Assembly (NCBI GenBank): GCA_023333565.1 | Contig: JAJKFH010003762.1 | Coordinates: 1,736,001-1,800,000, forward strand | Reading direction: 5' to 3' | DNA from: Puffinus mauretanicus | Taxonomy: Eukaryota; Chordata; Aves; Procellariiformes; Procellariidae | DNA length: 64,000 bases | Part shown: piece after piece, positions 1 to 13,400 of the stretch | Position numbering within the stretch: position 1 is the first letter of the stretch | Layout: every line of letters begins with the position of its first letter | Made by a program: the position numbers and the translations under genes | The notes under the pieces: generated by a model | The model's input: the letters and a program-made list of their open reading frames with translations, nothing else | What the model was told of the DNA's origin: nothing | Database searches by the model: none

Positions 1-3000
1 CATACAACTGAGATCAGATACTCATTCCAGAAAAGGCAGCCACACAAGAAACTGGTTTCTGTCCTATGTGTCATGTCAAAAGCATGGCAAGCGTATGGTA
101 TCTGGCAGAGCTCAATCAAGTAAAATAAACCGCAAACTAGAAAGTGAATTATGTTGCAAATATTTCTATTAATTTTTTTTTAATTGCACAAATCTTAACA
201 AAGTGATCTACCTGGAAGTCCTGACTGCTATCTGAGACTAGGAGGAATGGCTTTCCATGCCCTTGCTTGCTGAACAGAGCAAATTTTGTTCACCAAAACA
301 GGATTTCTTTTTTTTGAGCTGTGAATATGATTTGTCTCTCTGCAGTGAACAACAGCTACTAATATCTGATATCTGCAGGATTCAAAACAAGTAGCTGAAG
401 TCATGTTCATAACTTCCTTCTTAAGAAGGAGGGAACTTAGGTCAAAATCAATATGCTTTTAAAAACAGTTTCAGTAAAAGCAAAAAACTTCTTTATTTTT
501 TATCAGTGGTGTGATGCAGAATACCTGACTGGTTCTTTCTGAGTGCAGTGGCAATAGAACCCGAGTAGAGTTGAAAATTAATGTTTCAGACTTTAGATAA
601 TTAAAATATTGTTATCCTTCACCTTTCCTTATAGCTGTCCATTAGAATGTGGCATTCTCTTATAAGTGAAAAAGTATCTTTACTGTGAGACTCTTCAGTG
701 CTGTCATTTCCACATCTGCAACAACCAGGCAGACCATGCCCACTGTACAGCACTAGCACAGCTAAAAGCCAGTGAATGTTTTATTTATGTACCAAGATTA
801 ATCAATTATTCTGAATTATGTTGTGTTGAATAGGGAAGTCCCAGTTTCACGTCTTGCAGGATGCACATGGCTTTCAGTTTAGCTGCAGACACTGCTCCAT
901 ACACCCGTTCCCACCGCACACAATTCCTTGCTGTGCGCTTGCTCATATTAGAAATACTACCGTTTCTCCATACCCTGACATCAGGAAAGGACAGCATTTG
1001 AGCACGTGCCTACATGTGATTGAATAGGGGTCCTAGAATACAGGCCGCCTGAGTTTTGTTCCATTAGGTGAGTCAGTTTTCCATTTTCGGGGTAGTATAT
1101 TTCATATGCAGTAAGACAGGAAATTTCAGAGGGAAACTGGAATAATTAAAATAATCTTGTTTGGTCCACTGCCAGTTCTTTCATCTTAGAAAACATTGCT
1201 CTGGAGACGTGCACAGATCCTGTAAATGAATGTAGTCGGGATAGCTCTCATCTAATATTTTGAACATGTTTACTTTAGTGAGCATCTGAAGTGCACGGAC
1301 ATTTCTGTGGGACACTTTGAATGGTTTTGGTTTCATAACTTTTTTTCTTTATTGGCTGCTGCTTGAGATTAAGGCTGGATTAAGTGGATTCTCAGGTTAG
1401 TGTGGCATTTCCTCATGTGGGTTGCATCACAAAATCACCCCAAAAGAAAAGATTTTTACAAACAAGACTTGTGTAACTTAAGAAGAAAAATAATTTTGCA
1501 TTGGAAAGCTGAAACAGAGATTTAAATACTGCACAAGCTGGATAGAATTAAGGCTACTCTTGTTTTTTAGTTTCTAAATCTAAGAGCTGTAACATTTTCT
1601 CTCCTCCTGTGCTTAATCCAGAGTGTTTGTAGTAAACCACCTTGTTTGCATACCAAGAAATTGCAGTGGAGAGAAACAAATTGCTACAAATGACAAAGGT
1701 AAATCTTTTTATTCTGAAAATTATTCCTCAGCCAGCTTCTCAGTAACTTCATTTTCTACATGATTTTTGATGAAACAGTGACAGTGATTCACAAAGAAAA
1801 CAATTGCTTAGAAAGTTTTCTTGCGACGACACTGCTGGAAGGGCAGTGAATGTGACTGGGAACCTGGGGGCTAGCTGGGAGCAGCTGCAGTCCTTACGTC
1901 TCAGTTGCAGTACTTATAGAGAGCCCTTAGATGGAGCTGTATAGCAGCGCTCAGCCCTTCGGTGCTCTGGTCCGCGTCCCCGGTGGTGGCTCCTCCGCGG
2001 CGTCAAACTGCATTGGGGATGCGTTTGCCCCAGCTGAGGGTATGCTTTAATAAACTGGTAAAAGGCTTCTTTAGCAACCGCCTAATTTCTTGACGCACTG
2101 ATCTTGGGCTACTGATGAAATTTAAGCTTTATTCATGAAGCTGTTGGGTAAAAGAAAATTAATTCCAAAATGTTGCATGAATAAGTTGTAGAAGTGACCA
2201 CCAGGGCCTGTGTGTTCACATCAGTCAAAGCTTTCGGCCCAGGAGAGGAAACGCCTCCCTTTGTTTCCTAAGTGTTATACGCAACCACTTGCTAAGTAAT
2301 GCATATTCCTGTCCTTTGTTTTCTGTATATCCATGGATCCATAGCCCAGGTCTAAAATTTTACTATAGTTCAATCTGGAGAACATGGATAAGCTGTCTCT
2401 GGGCACTGTTAATTAAGATCAGTAAATGCGATCTGTCAGTAGAGACGTATTAAATATTAAATTTAAACATGGATTTCAATAACTGCTATAATTTAATTCT
2501 TATAAAACTTGAATCATGTAATGCTTAAACATCTGTGTCAAATATATTGCTGTCTATCTGTAAAACAAAGTGCTTTTAAATAATAGCTAAAGAGTTTTTG
2601 AGGGCATTTGAGGATCCTCGTGATGGAAGAAGAGTGTTCACCCTGGGAACTTTCTCATATAAATATGGGTGTGGTGTGGTGGCTTTCAGGTTAAATCTTC
2701 CACTCTGTGAAACTCACTTTGTTTCTGAAGAATTGGGGATGCAGATTTAGGAATTTGAGTTTTGCTGTCAATTTCAAAGGAATTGAAATGGAATTTCCTC
2801 CAGCGGGACGGCTCTCAAGCCATGAAGTAAGTTTTATTTGGAAGCTGTTGGTGAAATTATGAAAGGGAGTTATTAGACAACTGTCAAATACTGTATCAGT
2901 ATCTACCCTTTTCTTTTGTAGTGAGGCAGGAGAGAAGTGAGATCCTGAAAATAAATTGATCTCTGCCCCTTGGAAAAGGGTTAAGTGATTGTTTTTTTCT

Positions 3001-3740
3001 AAGTTGGGAGTATAGCCTTCGTATAGTTTTATTATGTGCTGTAATTTGTAAACGGATCAGATTGTTTCCCGCCTTTTACCACAATTTGAGGGGGTTAAGC
3101 CTGGGAATATTCCACCAAAGCAAATTAAATAATTCATGTTTTCAGAATGACTTCATTTAGTCATGACTTTTATTTATTTAGAGAGAGTGAGAGAGAGCTG
3201 GTGTTGTTACAGTCTCTGCTCTATTTTTTCAATCTCTGTAACTTCCTATAACCCAATTATTTTTTTTGACCTTTGAAATGTACCAGACTGCATAAACTGA
3301 GTATCCACTGTGCGTTCTGCTTGTCCCAGTAATTTTCATCCTATGGTCTCTGCATGCTGTTATTTTAGGTGTATCCTTTGCCATTATGTGAGTTGTTAAC
3401 ATTACCCGAAATTCTGCTGGCATGTAGGTGGGAACAAGTACTGAGCTTTTCCTTCTTGCGCGTTGAGAAACTCTGTAGCTGAGGTCACTGGCAAGTTAAA
3501 TGTTACTGGGTGGTGACTTGTAGCCTAAAGCTAGTGGCTATTATTTAAAATAGGGAATCTTGTAGTTGCGCTCAATATGTTCTTTCAGCTGCAGCTGAAT
3601 TTTTGCCCTGTTAAAATCCTTAAGCAGCTGCAGCACTGTGTCACTCTGATCGGGAGTTTTGCATCCTCAAAGCTCTGCTCAAATATTTGAACTGAGTAAA
3701 GCACTCCACTGAGCTGAGAGGTAGGCGAGTGTCACTACAA
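1..3740. other. intergenic, no gene seen
   Basis: AT-rich sequence with only short open frames and no recognisable protein, RNA gene or strong repeat. Around 1850-2040 there is a mildly GC-richer patch with a few CpGs. A short GA-rich run occurs near 3180-3200. Confidence 0.6.
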
Positions 3741-3866
3741 GTTTACAGAAAAAGAAACAGCCCCTGAGAGGTTAAAGCGACTTTCCCTCATCATGCAGCA
3801 AGTCAGTGGTGGAGCTGGAATTACAGCTCAGGAGGTTCCTGGCTTGTGCTACACTACAATGCTGTG
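3741..3866 (-). repeat. ancient MIR/CORE-type SINE relic
   Basis: The plus strand reads as the reverse complement of a MIR-like core: a TTTACAG start, a GAAAC block, GAGAGGTTAA, a degraded CTT.CCC block, CAGCAAGTCAGTGG, GAGCTGGAATTACAGCTCAGG and a final CTACA.TACAATGCTG. Order and spacing match the old amniote MIR/CORE-SINE family, with many substitutions. The subfamily cannot be set by eye. Confidence 0.6.
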
Positions 3867-6800
3867 GAGAAAGGTCATTTCCCAAAATAGTACAGAAAGT
3901 TCCCGTTTGTTATTGATAATAGGGCAACAAAGGGCTCTAGATGTATTAAGAGGTCGCTATATAATGTCCTTATTAATACACAATTAGTAACCTTGCAAAA
4001 TTGGCTACATCACATTTTTCTGGGGCAGTATCACTTCCACAGTTAGTTTTGTCTACTATACTCTTGATAGGTATTTTTGTTTTGGCTCTTCTAGCACAAC
4101 TTTATTTAAAGTAAATAGGGACATTTACAAAGTAGGCAGAAATAGCCTCCCCATTAACAGTCACATTAAACTGCGTATTTAGCTGACCTTTCAGATCAGT
4201 GCAGCTCCTCTACTGCGATCAGTACCTGTTTGTGGGCTCGCGGGCAGCAGCCGGGGCACTTTCCTCTGCCACTTTGAAGCCATTGAGCAGAGCTCTATCT
4301 GCCTGGGGAGAATACAGAGGTGATGGAGGATTTTGGTGGCAACGTTTTCCCTGTGTTGTGTGGGACGGAGCCAGCGCTAGCATACCTGGGCAGCGTAGGA
4401 GCTGAGGTGCAAGCATGGGAGCCCACAGAGGTGCCAGATTTGATGATGGTTTTTAGGCCTTCCAGGGAGGAAGGCAAACCCCATCCTCACCCAGTGGGAC
4501 AGGGAAGAGGATGCTGCATACTTGTGAAGGGGTTTTCATTGAGATTTGCTGGATCTTGCAGATTTTTTTTTTTAATCTGCCTTTTATAAAATGCTATTGA
4601 TCCCCTTTGAACTTATTGGCTTCAGCAGTGTACTTAGTGAAGCTTTCTGTTTCTTGTTTTTCCTCTAAATGAATTATTTGAACTGCTAGGTTACTTAGCA
4701 AATTCAAAATAGTCACTGAGTAGTGAGCATGAAGCTTGAGTTTATTTTTTTACTGAGCATCTAGATCTATGCATCTGCAATTGAAAGAAGAACAAAATGG
4801 TATTTTCTCTTAGCCAAGTCTGAAAAATTGCAGTGAATAATGGTGGGAAGAACAACATTCACAAAACAAATAGTTACTGAATCAATTACTCAGCCCCGTT
4901 TTGGTTTGAGTTTGGGTGAAGTGTTTCCAAACAGGCAAACACCAGGGTAAAAAAAATGGAAAACAAAATATGTAAGGAAAGTTAAGGAACCAGAGCATGT
5001 ATAGCATACAGAAATGGCATCTTTATATCTGCAGATATATGTATTTGAATTAACAAAGCAATAGGAGCCTTATGTGCTGCATTTGCTTTTTAATGCTTGT
5101 TGGTTGAAGTAATTGGATCTATTGTTGTGGGCATCGGGAATGCCAGCTTGGCTCTTACGGTCACTGACTTGTGAACATGACCTTCTGGAGGTCAAAACAC
5201 TGGAGAGCTTGCTCTGTTTAATTCTCAGAGGTACCAGTCATAGTTATTGCTTTGAAAAAACAACGTAGATGTTCCCTGCCTATATCTAGTTTGTTGTTTG
5301 TACTGAATTGTGGTGTGGTTTTTTGGTGGGGTTTTTTTTTTTTTTTTACTAATTCACCTCTTAACTATTTTCAAGTGGATTAAGATTTTTTGAGTTGTGT
5401 TGTTTTGTTTTTTATTTTTAAACTGAAATTGAGTTTTCACAACTGAAGTTGGTTAAATGACTGATCAGAGATTGAACTGTAAATGTTACTCAGTGTTTTT
5501 GAGTGATGTTTTGGTACTTGATCAGGCATCCTGCTTTCATTCTTCCTAGTGTTGAAGTCAGCCAGACATAGTCAAACAGTCCCACGCAGGAAAAACAGTG
5601 TACTTTCAGTGAGAGAGGAAAAAAAAAAAAACAAACTTTTATGATTGATGCCAAATGATTCATGGTAATTGCTGATGGCTACATAATTTCAACGTTGAGT
5701 GCATCTGCCTTCCCTACTAGGGAACTCCAGAGAGACCTGAGTAAAACATCCTACGAAAAAGAGACAAATGATCTCTTTAGAGTCTCTCAGTTCACGCTGC
5801 TGGTCTTGCCGTTTGGGCAGTGCGAAGCTTGAGTCCTTGTGGCAGAAAGGGAGGTTTCAAGGTCTGTGTGGTTTGTGTTTTCTGGCATCAGATAGCTTAG
5901 TGGTTCCTCTTGGTATGAATCCTTTCCAAGAGCTAGGGGAGTTGCTGTCAGTCCTCAACTTTCATCCTACAAACCTGTCAAAACATATAGTATTTTAACA
6001 CCAAGCATGACATGAAACAACACATAGATTTTGTGATCCATCACCAGATCTGCTGGACTTAGAGCAAAGCAGTCATGGCATTGGTGATTAGATTGCCTCC
6101 TGTGAGGTTCCTGGATAGTTCAGATGGGAATACTTGTATTTCCTCAGAACTTTTTTATCTCTCCCTAAAAAACCACCAAGATATACCATGTTGCCCCTAT
6201 CAAAGATTCAATTTGAGCTGATTTGAATGTTTTTTTTTAATCCAGGTGAATAACCTTCTTGCACCACAGTGCTCCTTAAAAATGCTCACATTACCAGCTG
6301 AAGTCTGCATCTGCTATAGAGCTGTTTGGGATCTGTGGGTAGGCTTACTCTGTCTAGGTAGTAGTGATGGTTTTCTGGAATTAGGAGAGTTTAGACCTCC
6401 TTAAAACTGGACTCCTATTTACAACAGATTTGAATATTTTTATGTCTTGCTAGAGAGCCTTATTTTTTCTCTGCTGCTCTATGGCTTGGTCAGGGAAAGC
6501 AGCATGCTGTATATCTGCCTGCGCTTGTTTGGAACTGAAGCGGTGCACTGTGTGTTGTACTCTGATTTACAGCCAAGGTAAAAGGAACAGCCACTTGTTA
6601 CCATCTTTTTTTCCTCCTCCTCAATATGTCAAACTGCTCTCTGTTTCTTCAGAAGTGTATTGGACTACTCAGAACCAGGGGGAAATACACTAAAGAAAAC
6701 GGTGAGCAGAGTCCTAAATCAAGTGGCTCAGGTCTCATTTTCTTCTGGGTTCTGCATTTCTGAGTTGTTTTTGACCAGGACTTTTTCACTCATTTGTGAT

Positions 6801-9800
6801 GGGCGAGAACTACTGAGGTTATAAAAGGTTTTGCAGCTGGAGGAGAGAAGATGCAGGGCTGGCAAGATCAAGACTCCCAGCTGTTGTGTAAATAACTTTA
6901 AGGGCATAACTTTTTTCAAGAGGCCTGTTTGTGGTTAAGTAGTTTAAAGCAGGAAACCTGGGTTTCGTAGCCCTAGCAGATTCAAATCCATTTGGACCCC
7001 CCCCCCCCCCCCCGCTCATTTTTCCTTGATATCTTTTGTTTACATAGTGTGGCCTTGCTAAAACTATCCATCCCTCAAATTTTCTTTCTGCTCGTATTTT
7101 AAGATTCTCATGAAGGTGTATTTCTGCAATCTTTCTGGCAGTGAATTGCACTGTGTATTTTTCCCGTTTTCCTTACTTCTGTCTGTAGATGGAAAGCTGC
7201 TAGAGCCAGTGTGAAATTCATGCTACTTTTAATTACTAAGAGCAAAATCCCACTTTTACAAAGCTCCTCTCTTCCATTTCCTTCCACACGGTATCTTTGC
7301 ATCACTGTCTTCTGACTCGTTTGGCGAAGGCTGACAGACCTCTCTCTAGCCTGAGAGGGCAGGTTGCAAACCTGGCAGTCAGAGGCACCTGGCAGATGCC
7401 GCCCTCTTTGCCAGTGTTAGATGCGATATGGGAAAATGCATTTTTCAGCTGGAGTTAGAAGAGGATCTGCGCTAGTCCCTCGCCCAAAATCCCGGCCATT
7501 TCTCTTCAAAAGATGCTGAACTTCTATTATGCATCTGAGTGGCTGGTGTCACAGTATGAAGTCTTTATTTATAGATGTATATAAACAAAAATCAATCTTC
7601 CTCTACAAATTGTCAAATTGTATTTCCCAAAAGCTGAAGAATCTGCAGTCCATTAACTCTGGAGTTAATGAGTGAGTCTGAGTCTCTAGAAAGAGCACCT
7701 TTTGTTCAGAAAGACTTGTTTGTTTTAATTTGGCTGCTGACATGGGTTGTCTGCAGTTTCTTCCTGAAAAAAAAAGAAGAAAATACTGCTGTTAAAGTGT
7801 TTTTTAAAAAAAAAGTCACTGCACTGTGGTATTTAGTGTGTTTGCATTATTTCGTATTTTTAGTAAAAGAAATCCTGTATAGTTGAGGGGCCACATGATA
7901 GAGTTGCAGCGCAGAAAAAATAAGATGTGCAGTCAGGGGATGAGGGTGGCTAATTATTTAAATAAGGTGTTCATCTTCTGACATTATTTGTGCAAGGAAG
8001 AGGGTCGATCATTAGAAGCAGGTGCCCTGAGCAGCTGGTATGGCTGTCTGCTGTTCACCTTTCCAGGACGTGGGTTTGAATTACGCTGTACTGTTTGATC
8101 ATAAACAGGAAAAAAAGAACCATATTTTGAACTGGAAGTACCTCGAGGTTAACTTCCATGCCTTACAAATTCAGAAAATTCAGGTGTTTCACTTCAGGGC
8201 CAGCCTGCGAAACATGGTGGATGCATTCCCCATTTCCTAGTGAGGCTGCATTAATCTATTTTCTGACACCTCTCATGTCCAAAATAACCTGCAGGCTCTG
8301 GCAGGGCACAGCCGTATTGAGCTTGCTGCTGAGAAAGTGTTGGTTTCGGGTCCTCCTACAGCTCTTTGATAGAGCCTCAAACTCCTGCCTCTCCATTCCT
8401 GGAGAGTTTTATTGCCAATCTCAGGTGTTACCACCTGAGTCTCAGGTCCTCCCTTTAACAAGCTGAAGACTGGATGGGGTCTGGCACGTGCTTGATTGTC
8501 CATTAGTAAGAGAAACTGTGCTTATTATCAAGAACACTGAGAGATATCAGTGTGGGCAAACGGATGGTGTGCGGACAGGCTGCTGTCCTCTCTTGGGCCG
8601 TCTCTGCCCAGTGTCCCAGATTGCCTGCTGGAGTGGAAAAGGGTGAGACTTTCTTCCCTGCAGTTTCTCAGCACTTAGCAGCTGTCTCTGGCCTGTGCCT
8701 GTGGGTGGGAGGTTTCTCTGTGTTCTCCCACCTTCCTGGGAGATCTTTCAAAGACGTTTGAATATGTGGGAGGGGATCTTTCCTTGAAGGTAGCTTTCTT
8801 CAGTGGCTGTCCTATTTATTGCCAGGAAGGAAAGGGGAAACAAGGCTACCATCAGAATTCAAGTTGAATGCTTCCTTGGGATGGTGTAAGATTTCAGATT
8901 TCACTTGACTGACAATGTTAATTGCGTTATTGGGTGTTGTAGGTCCTTTTTCCTTTTATGTTAGCAGGAAAGAAGTCTTCAGAAAGTCCCCTTGCATTAC
9001 TGGGCCTGTGATGAGAAGATTTGAGGGACTTAGCAGCCTTACTGGAGAAGGAGGGTAATTGATTTGAGTTTGTTACGACACTGCAACTTGTTACAACAAG
9101 TGGGCCACCCTCTGCAAGAATAGAGCAGGAGGAGACAAGGTATGTGCACTTCTGTGAGTACTGTTGGGGTGGAAGTTCTCTGGCTTTCAGCGTTTGCACA
9201 GTAAATTCAATGTCAACATATGTACAGACAGCAGATCTCAGAGGAGTTAGAGGTAAATAGCTTTTCTTTTTGAGGTTTCTAGAAAGAGCTGCAGAGCTCA
9301 GGGATTTCTTTGAGTGTTTGGCCTGTCATGAATTGGCAGGTGACTTGGGAGGACGTAGTCCCTGGTCATTTGGCGGTGCCAAGAGCAAGCTTTGAACCAT
9401 GCAAGCTTTTGGCAGCTAGGGAACATTCAACTTCAGAATCCTGACCTCTCTTTGGCTGCCAGTGACAGTTTTTGGTGATCTACTTTATTTTTATTTGGTC
9501 ATTAAAAGTAAAAGTTAGGTGTTTCAGTTCATCTGTTAGTCTAGCCCAGGAAGCTAAAAAAGTCCCATGGGAAACAAATTTTCTGAACTATACAAAAAAC
9601 CACCCCACCCATTTTGTTTTGGCTCCCTAAACGTGGAGGATTCTTGAAGTCTCTACCACCAAATAAGAGCCTGGATCTTGACAAGCTATTGATTAAGTGA
9701 CAAAAAACTAATGACAGCACTCACGTGACTTGTGCTGCCAATGGCAAATATAAAAGTTGAGGAACTGGCTATTACAGTGACAGAATCAAAAATCCTGATG

Positions 9801-10164
9801 GAAAACATCCAGTTTCTAAAGGATGCTCAGAAAAACCTTTCTGTGTAAAAGATTTTGGGAACCAGATCCAAAGGCAGTTGGTCAGAACATGGCCAGTGGC
9901 GCTCATCGTCAGGAACCACAAATTCTGCTCCACAGGAAATTCCTGTGTCTTTTAAAACTTGTCTGACAGCAAAACATTCCGCTGGAAGGAACCTCTGACC
10001 AATCCCAATTTCTGGATTTTTTAAAAATTCTTCTTTCTTCTAAAGTGTGAGTCAGTAGCATTTACCCTGAGAGCAGGATGCTGGCTGGAATTGAGGAATG
10101 AATGGGCCGATCTAGCAGGGTCAACCCTTTTACCACATATGGAAGCCAAGAGTGAGCTTTTCAT
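3867..10164. other. intergenic, no gene seen
   Basis: No recognisable coding or RNA gene. It holds several homopolymer runs (a T run near 5331-5347, an A run near 5620, 17 C at 6997-7013). Open frames of 60-110 codons are scattered on both strands with no recognisable similarity and no splice or start context. Confidence 0.55.
6997..7013. repeat. poly(C) tract, 17 bases
   Basis: An uninterrupted run of 17 C on the plus strand (G17 on the minus strand). Such runs can form G-quadruplex or i-motif structures and are prone to length errors in assembly. Confidence 0.9.
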
Positions 10165-10485
10165 GTAAGTGGAGAGGGCCAGAGGAGGGTAAGAGCGATG
10201 ATCACAAGTACGAAGTGGCCTCTGCTTGTGGCGAGAGCAAACGGAGTGGGACTGTCCAGCGCAAGGGCCAGCAGCAGGCAGCCATAAAATAGCTTGGGGA
10301 AGGCTGATCAGGAGCTGGTTTTGCAGTGCAAGTAGTGAGGGGGGAATTTAGTGTATCACTGCAGCAAAGAAAGTACTTTTTTACATAGTGGGTTTACATG
10401 TAACTTGTGGAACAACGCGGTGCTGGAGATATGAATAGGTTTAAAGAAAAGACGAGGTTCGGTGACAACAGGTCAATCCTGCCTC
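10165..10485 (+). mobile_element. old CR1 LINE 3' fragment
   Basis: Plus-strand blocks recall the 3' part of CR1: GGAGAGGGCCAGAGGAGGGT, GATGATCACAAGTACGAAG, GGGACTGTCCAGC, AAAGTACTTTTTTACATAGTG, and AACTTGTGGAAC followed by a decayed tail. Many substitutions and small indels mark it as old. No reading frame is left. Confidence 0.65.
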
Positions 10486-13400
10486 TGTATCGTAAGTACT
10501 TATGTCTCGGGCAGTCACGTTAGGAATAAGTCAGGTGTGATTTACTATGGCAGCACCAAAGGGACCTTAGTTAATTAAATAGAACTTAGAAGAAAAAATG
10601 AGTGGATTCTTTTTTTCCTGTTAAATTCCTTGTTACATGAGTTGAGCTGGGCCGGAATACTGGGAAAGCCGTGGGGGGGGTGTGTGTCTTTCCAGGTACA
10701 CACGCTACCATGACTGCAGCGTGCCCATGAAGCAGCTGGAGCTCAGCACCAAGCGAGCATTGGGCCGTTAGGTGATGTGTGGGGCCGTTGAGTGTGCTGA
10801 GACCACCCACCTGGAGCCGAGTGCTGCCAAGCCTGTGCGCGCTGATGGGCTCACTGTCGTAGAGCAGAGCTGCTGCAACCAAGTTAAAGAAGGTACTTGC
10901 GAGAGCTTTAGATGGTAGGTACGCACATGTAGTGTACAATAACCTTTTGCAGTGCACATGGCATTGTCTTCCTGTTAAAATTGGATGTGAATTAAATTTT
11001 ATTATGCAATTATTAGCTTTAATAGACTAGCCACAGGAAAGTAACAATGTGTTTATCGCAAAACATGTTTATCCATAAAATGTGATATCCCAATTTTGGG
11101 AAGTGATTAAGTGCACCCTTAATTATATTTTCCTGGTTTGAATGGCTGGAGGACTGTTCTTCCTGGCTCTGTCTATCTTAAAGAAATCTGTCACTTTGAA
11201 TAAGAATGAAACCTGACTGGTAAAAATGCAATCTTATCGCAGCATCACCACATAACTGGATCTTATTTATTTTTAATTGAAATGTCAACTTAAAAAATGC
11301 AGTGCATATTTTTAAATCACATTAACATTATATTTAGATCTTTTAATTAAGTTCTAGGTATGCAGTCCCATAAAAAATAGGTAGCTAGGTATAAAAACAT
11401 GAAGCCTTAATGCTTGCTTACTAAATATTCAGAGTGCAAACTGGCATCACTCTAACACCTGCGAATAGAGCTATTCTGGTACGTTTTAAAAGTGTCACTG
11501 GCATGAGTGACAGCCACCAATGTATGCATATTATTTCAGAATCACACTGATGGAGGGAGCACTCCTGCAACTATTTATCTTTACTTATATTCCCATGCCA
11601 TTTACATTTTTTTTTTCTCAATTTCAGGAAAAAAAGATACTGTGATTTTATTGCTAAAACAACTACTGCTTCTAAATGTAATGGAATGCTATTGTACGCT
11701 GTGTACTGGAAAGTCTAGATATCAGGAAAGTGTCAATCCCTGCAATACAAGAAATACAAGACATGTATAGTTTATCATAATTTATTTTGCTGGTTCTAGC
11801 AAGAAATTCTGCATTAATCTACCCACACAGTTTTAGAGAAGTTAGTCCTACAAGGAAGCGAAATGACTTTTTGCTTTCTCCTCAAGCAGCGCTTGCTCTC
11901 AGTACCCAGACAAACTCCGTGTGCCTGACGCTACACAGCGTGAGACGTGCGGTGGCGAGGAGGTGCCCGAGGCTGGCCCCGGCGCTGCCGGCAGGGCAGT
12001 GCTCTGCTCCAGCCCTTAGGTCTGGCTTTTTGGCAAATCAGTCAGCGTTAGACATTGCACTGGCGGCGCTGCTGTTGTGGGTGTTCAAGGCAGAGAGAGG
12101 CAGCAAGCCTCTTCTGAGTAGGGGCTAGACCAGGCTCCTGTGGTTATTTGTGGCAAAATGCTTAGGGAGGCAGTGAGAGCAAGCTGGGGAAAACACGCTC
12201 ATGTTCATTCGTGCAGTTACGCATAAAGAGGTTCTAAAGTCCTACTCAACTATGCGTGAGCACGTTAGTTACAGCTTTGACCCTCCCAACTGGCTTCCTG
12301 TTAAATCTGTTGAAAAGCAAATTCTTCAGTCTAGTGTGTGAATGAATGTTCCAGTCTTAAATAACAGGGAAAGAATCAAGAAAGTATTTGATTTTTTTTT
12401 TTGACCAGCCAGAAAGCGAGGCCTATTTTTGGTTTTGGTCACATTAGGCTGTGCTGCAAACATTGGCATGAAGGTCTAGGGGCTCAGCGATAAAGAGCAT
12501 TTTTCTATTCTTTATTTAAACAGGCACTTTCCCAGAAGAGTAACAATCCAAAGTTTGCAGTTTCAGTGAAACGCTGTCCGAGAAGTGCTGGGAAAAAAAG
12601 GTATGTGATAGAAAGTAGCGGTTTGAAAAGTAAAGTAGTGCAGAACTACATGCAAACAACAGAGGATACTACAGGAACTCAAAGTCTTTTTTCATTAACT
12701 ATAGCCTAAATTGGAAAAACTGTTGTTTTTACAGGTTTTTTTCCAGAGTTGTGCCATATGTTGCATTTTAATCACGGTTGAGGGGAAGGGAAATGGAACA
12801 ATTAAAAAAAAAAAAAATCCAAAACAAAGCAAAACCACCTCCAAGCATGGAATGCCCTCCCCCACCATCTTAAAGTAGGGCAATGGGCCGCAGAGGCTTC
12901 ACAAGGCTGCAGAGAAGTGCCAGAGTATCACTTTGTGCTCTTCCGCTGTACAGTTGTTGGGGTTTTTTGGGGGCGGATTTGTGTTTTGGGTTTTTTTTTT
13001 TGTTTGTTGTTTGGTTTTTTTAACTTAATGAAACATTTCCAGTTGGTGTGTCCCTTCCCCCCCCTCCGCTACTGCTCAGCTCCAGCTCTAAATTATCTTT
13101 TTTCTTTTTTTTTTTTTTCTTTTCTTTTTTAAAATGGTGGGTACTTAAAAGAGTCATACATGTAAGTATAGCCACTGCCGGATTGGTCAAAGGCAGCTGT
13201 TGTGCACATGTGGAAGCACAACAGCTGCACTTCTAATCTAGCAACCGGACGGCCTCCTAATACACATAGCAATATGTTCCCAAGAGCTACGCAACAAGCC
13301 CACAAGCCAAGTAAAATTCTGGTCTTTGGTTCAGGTGTAACCTCTTAACTCAGCCTAGATTTGCCAGGACACGTGTGATGTCTGAGCAGTCCTGACTGGC

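Noticed and set aside
6819..7151. 110-codon minus-strand frame
   Set aside because: It runs through the poly(C) tract as a Gly run, which kept it open by composition. No family resemblance and no splice context.
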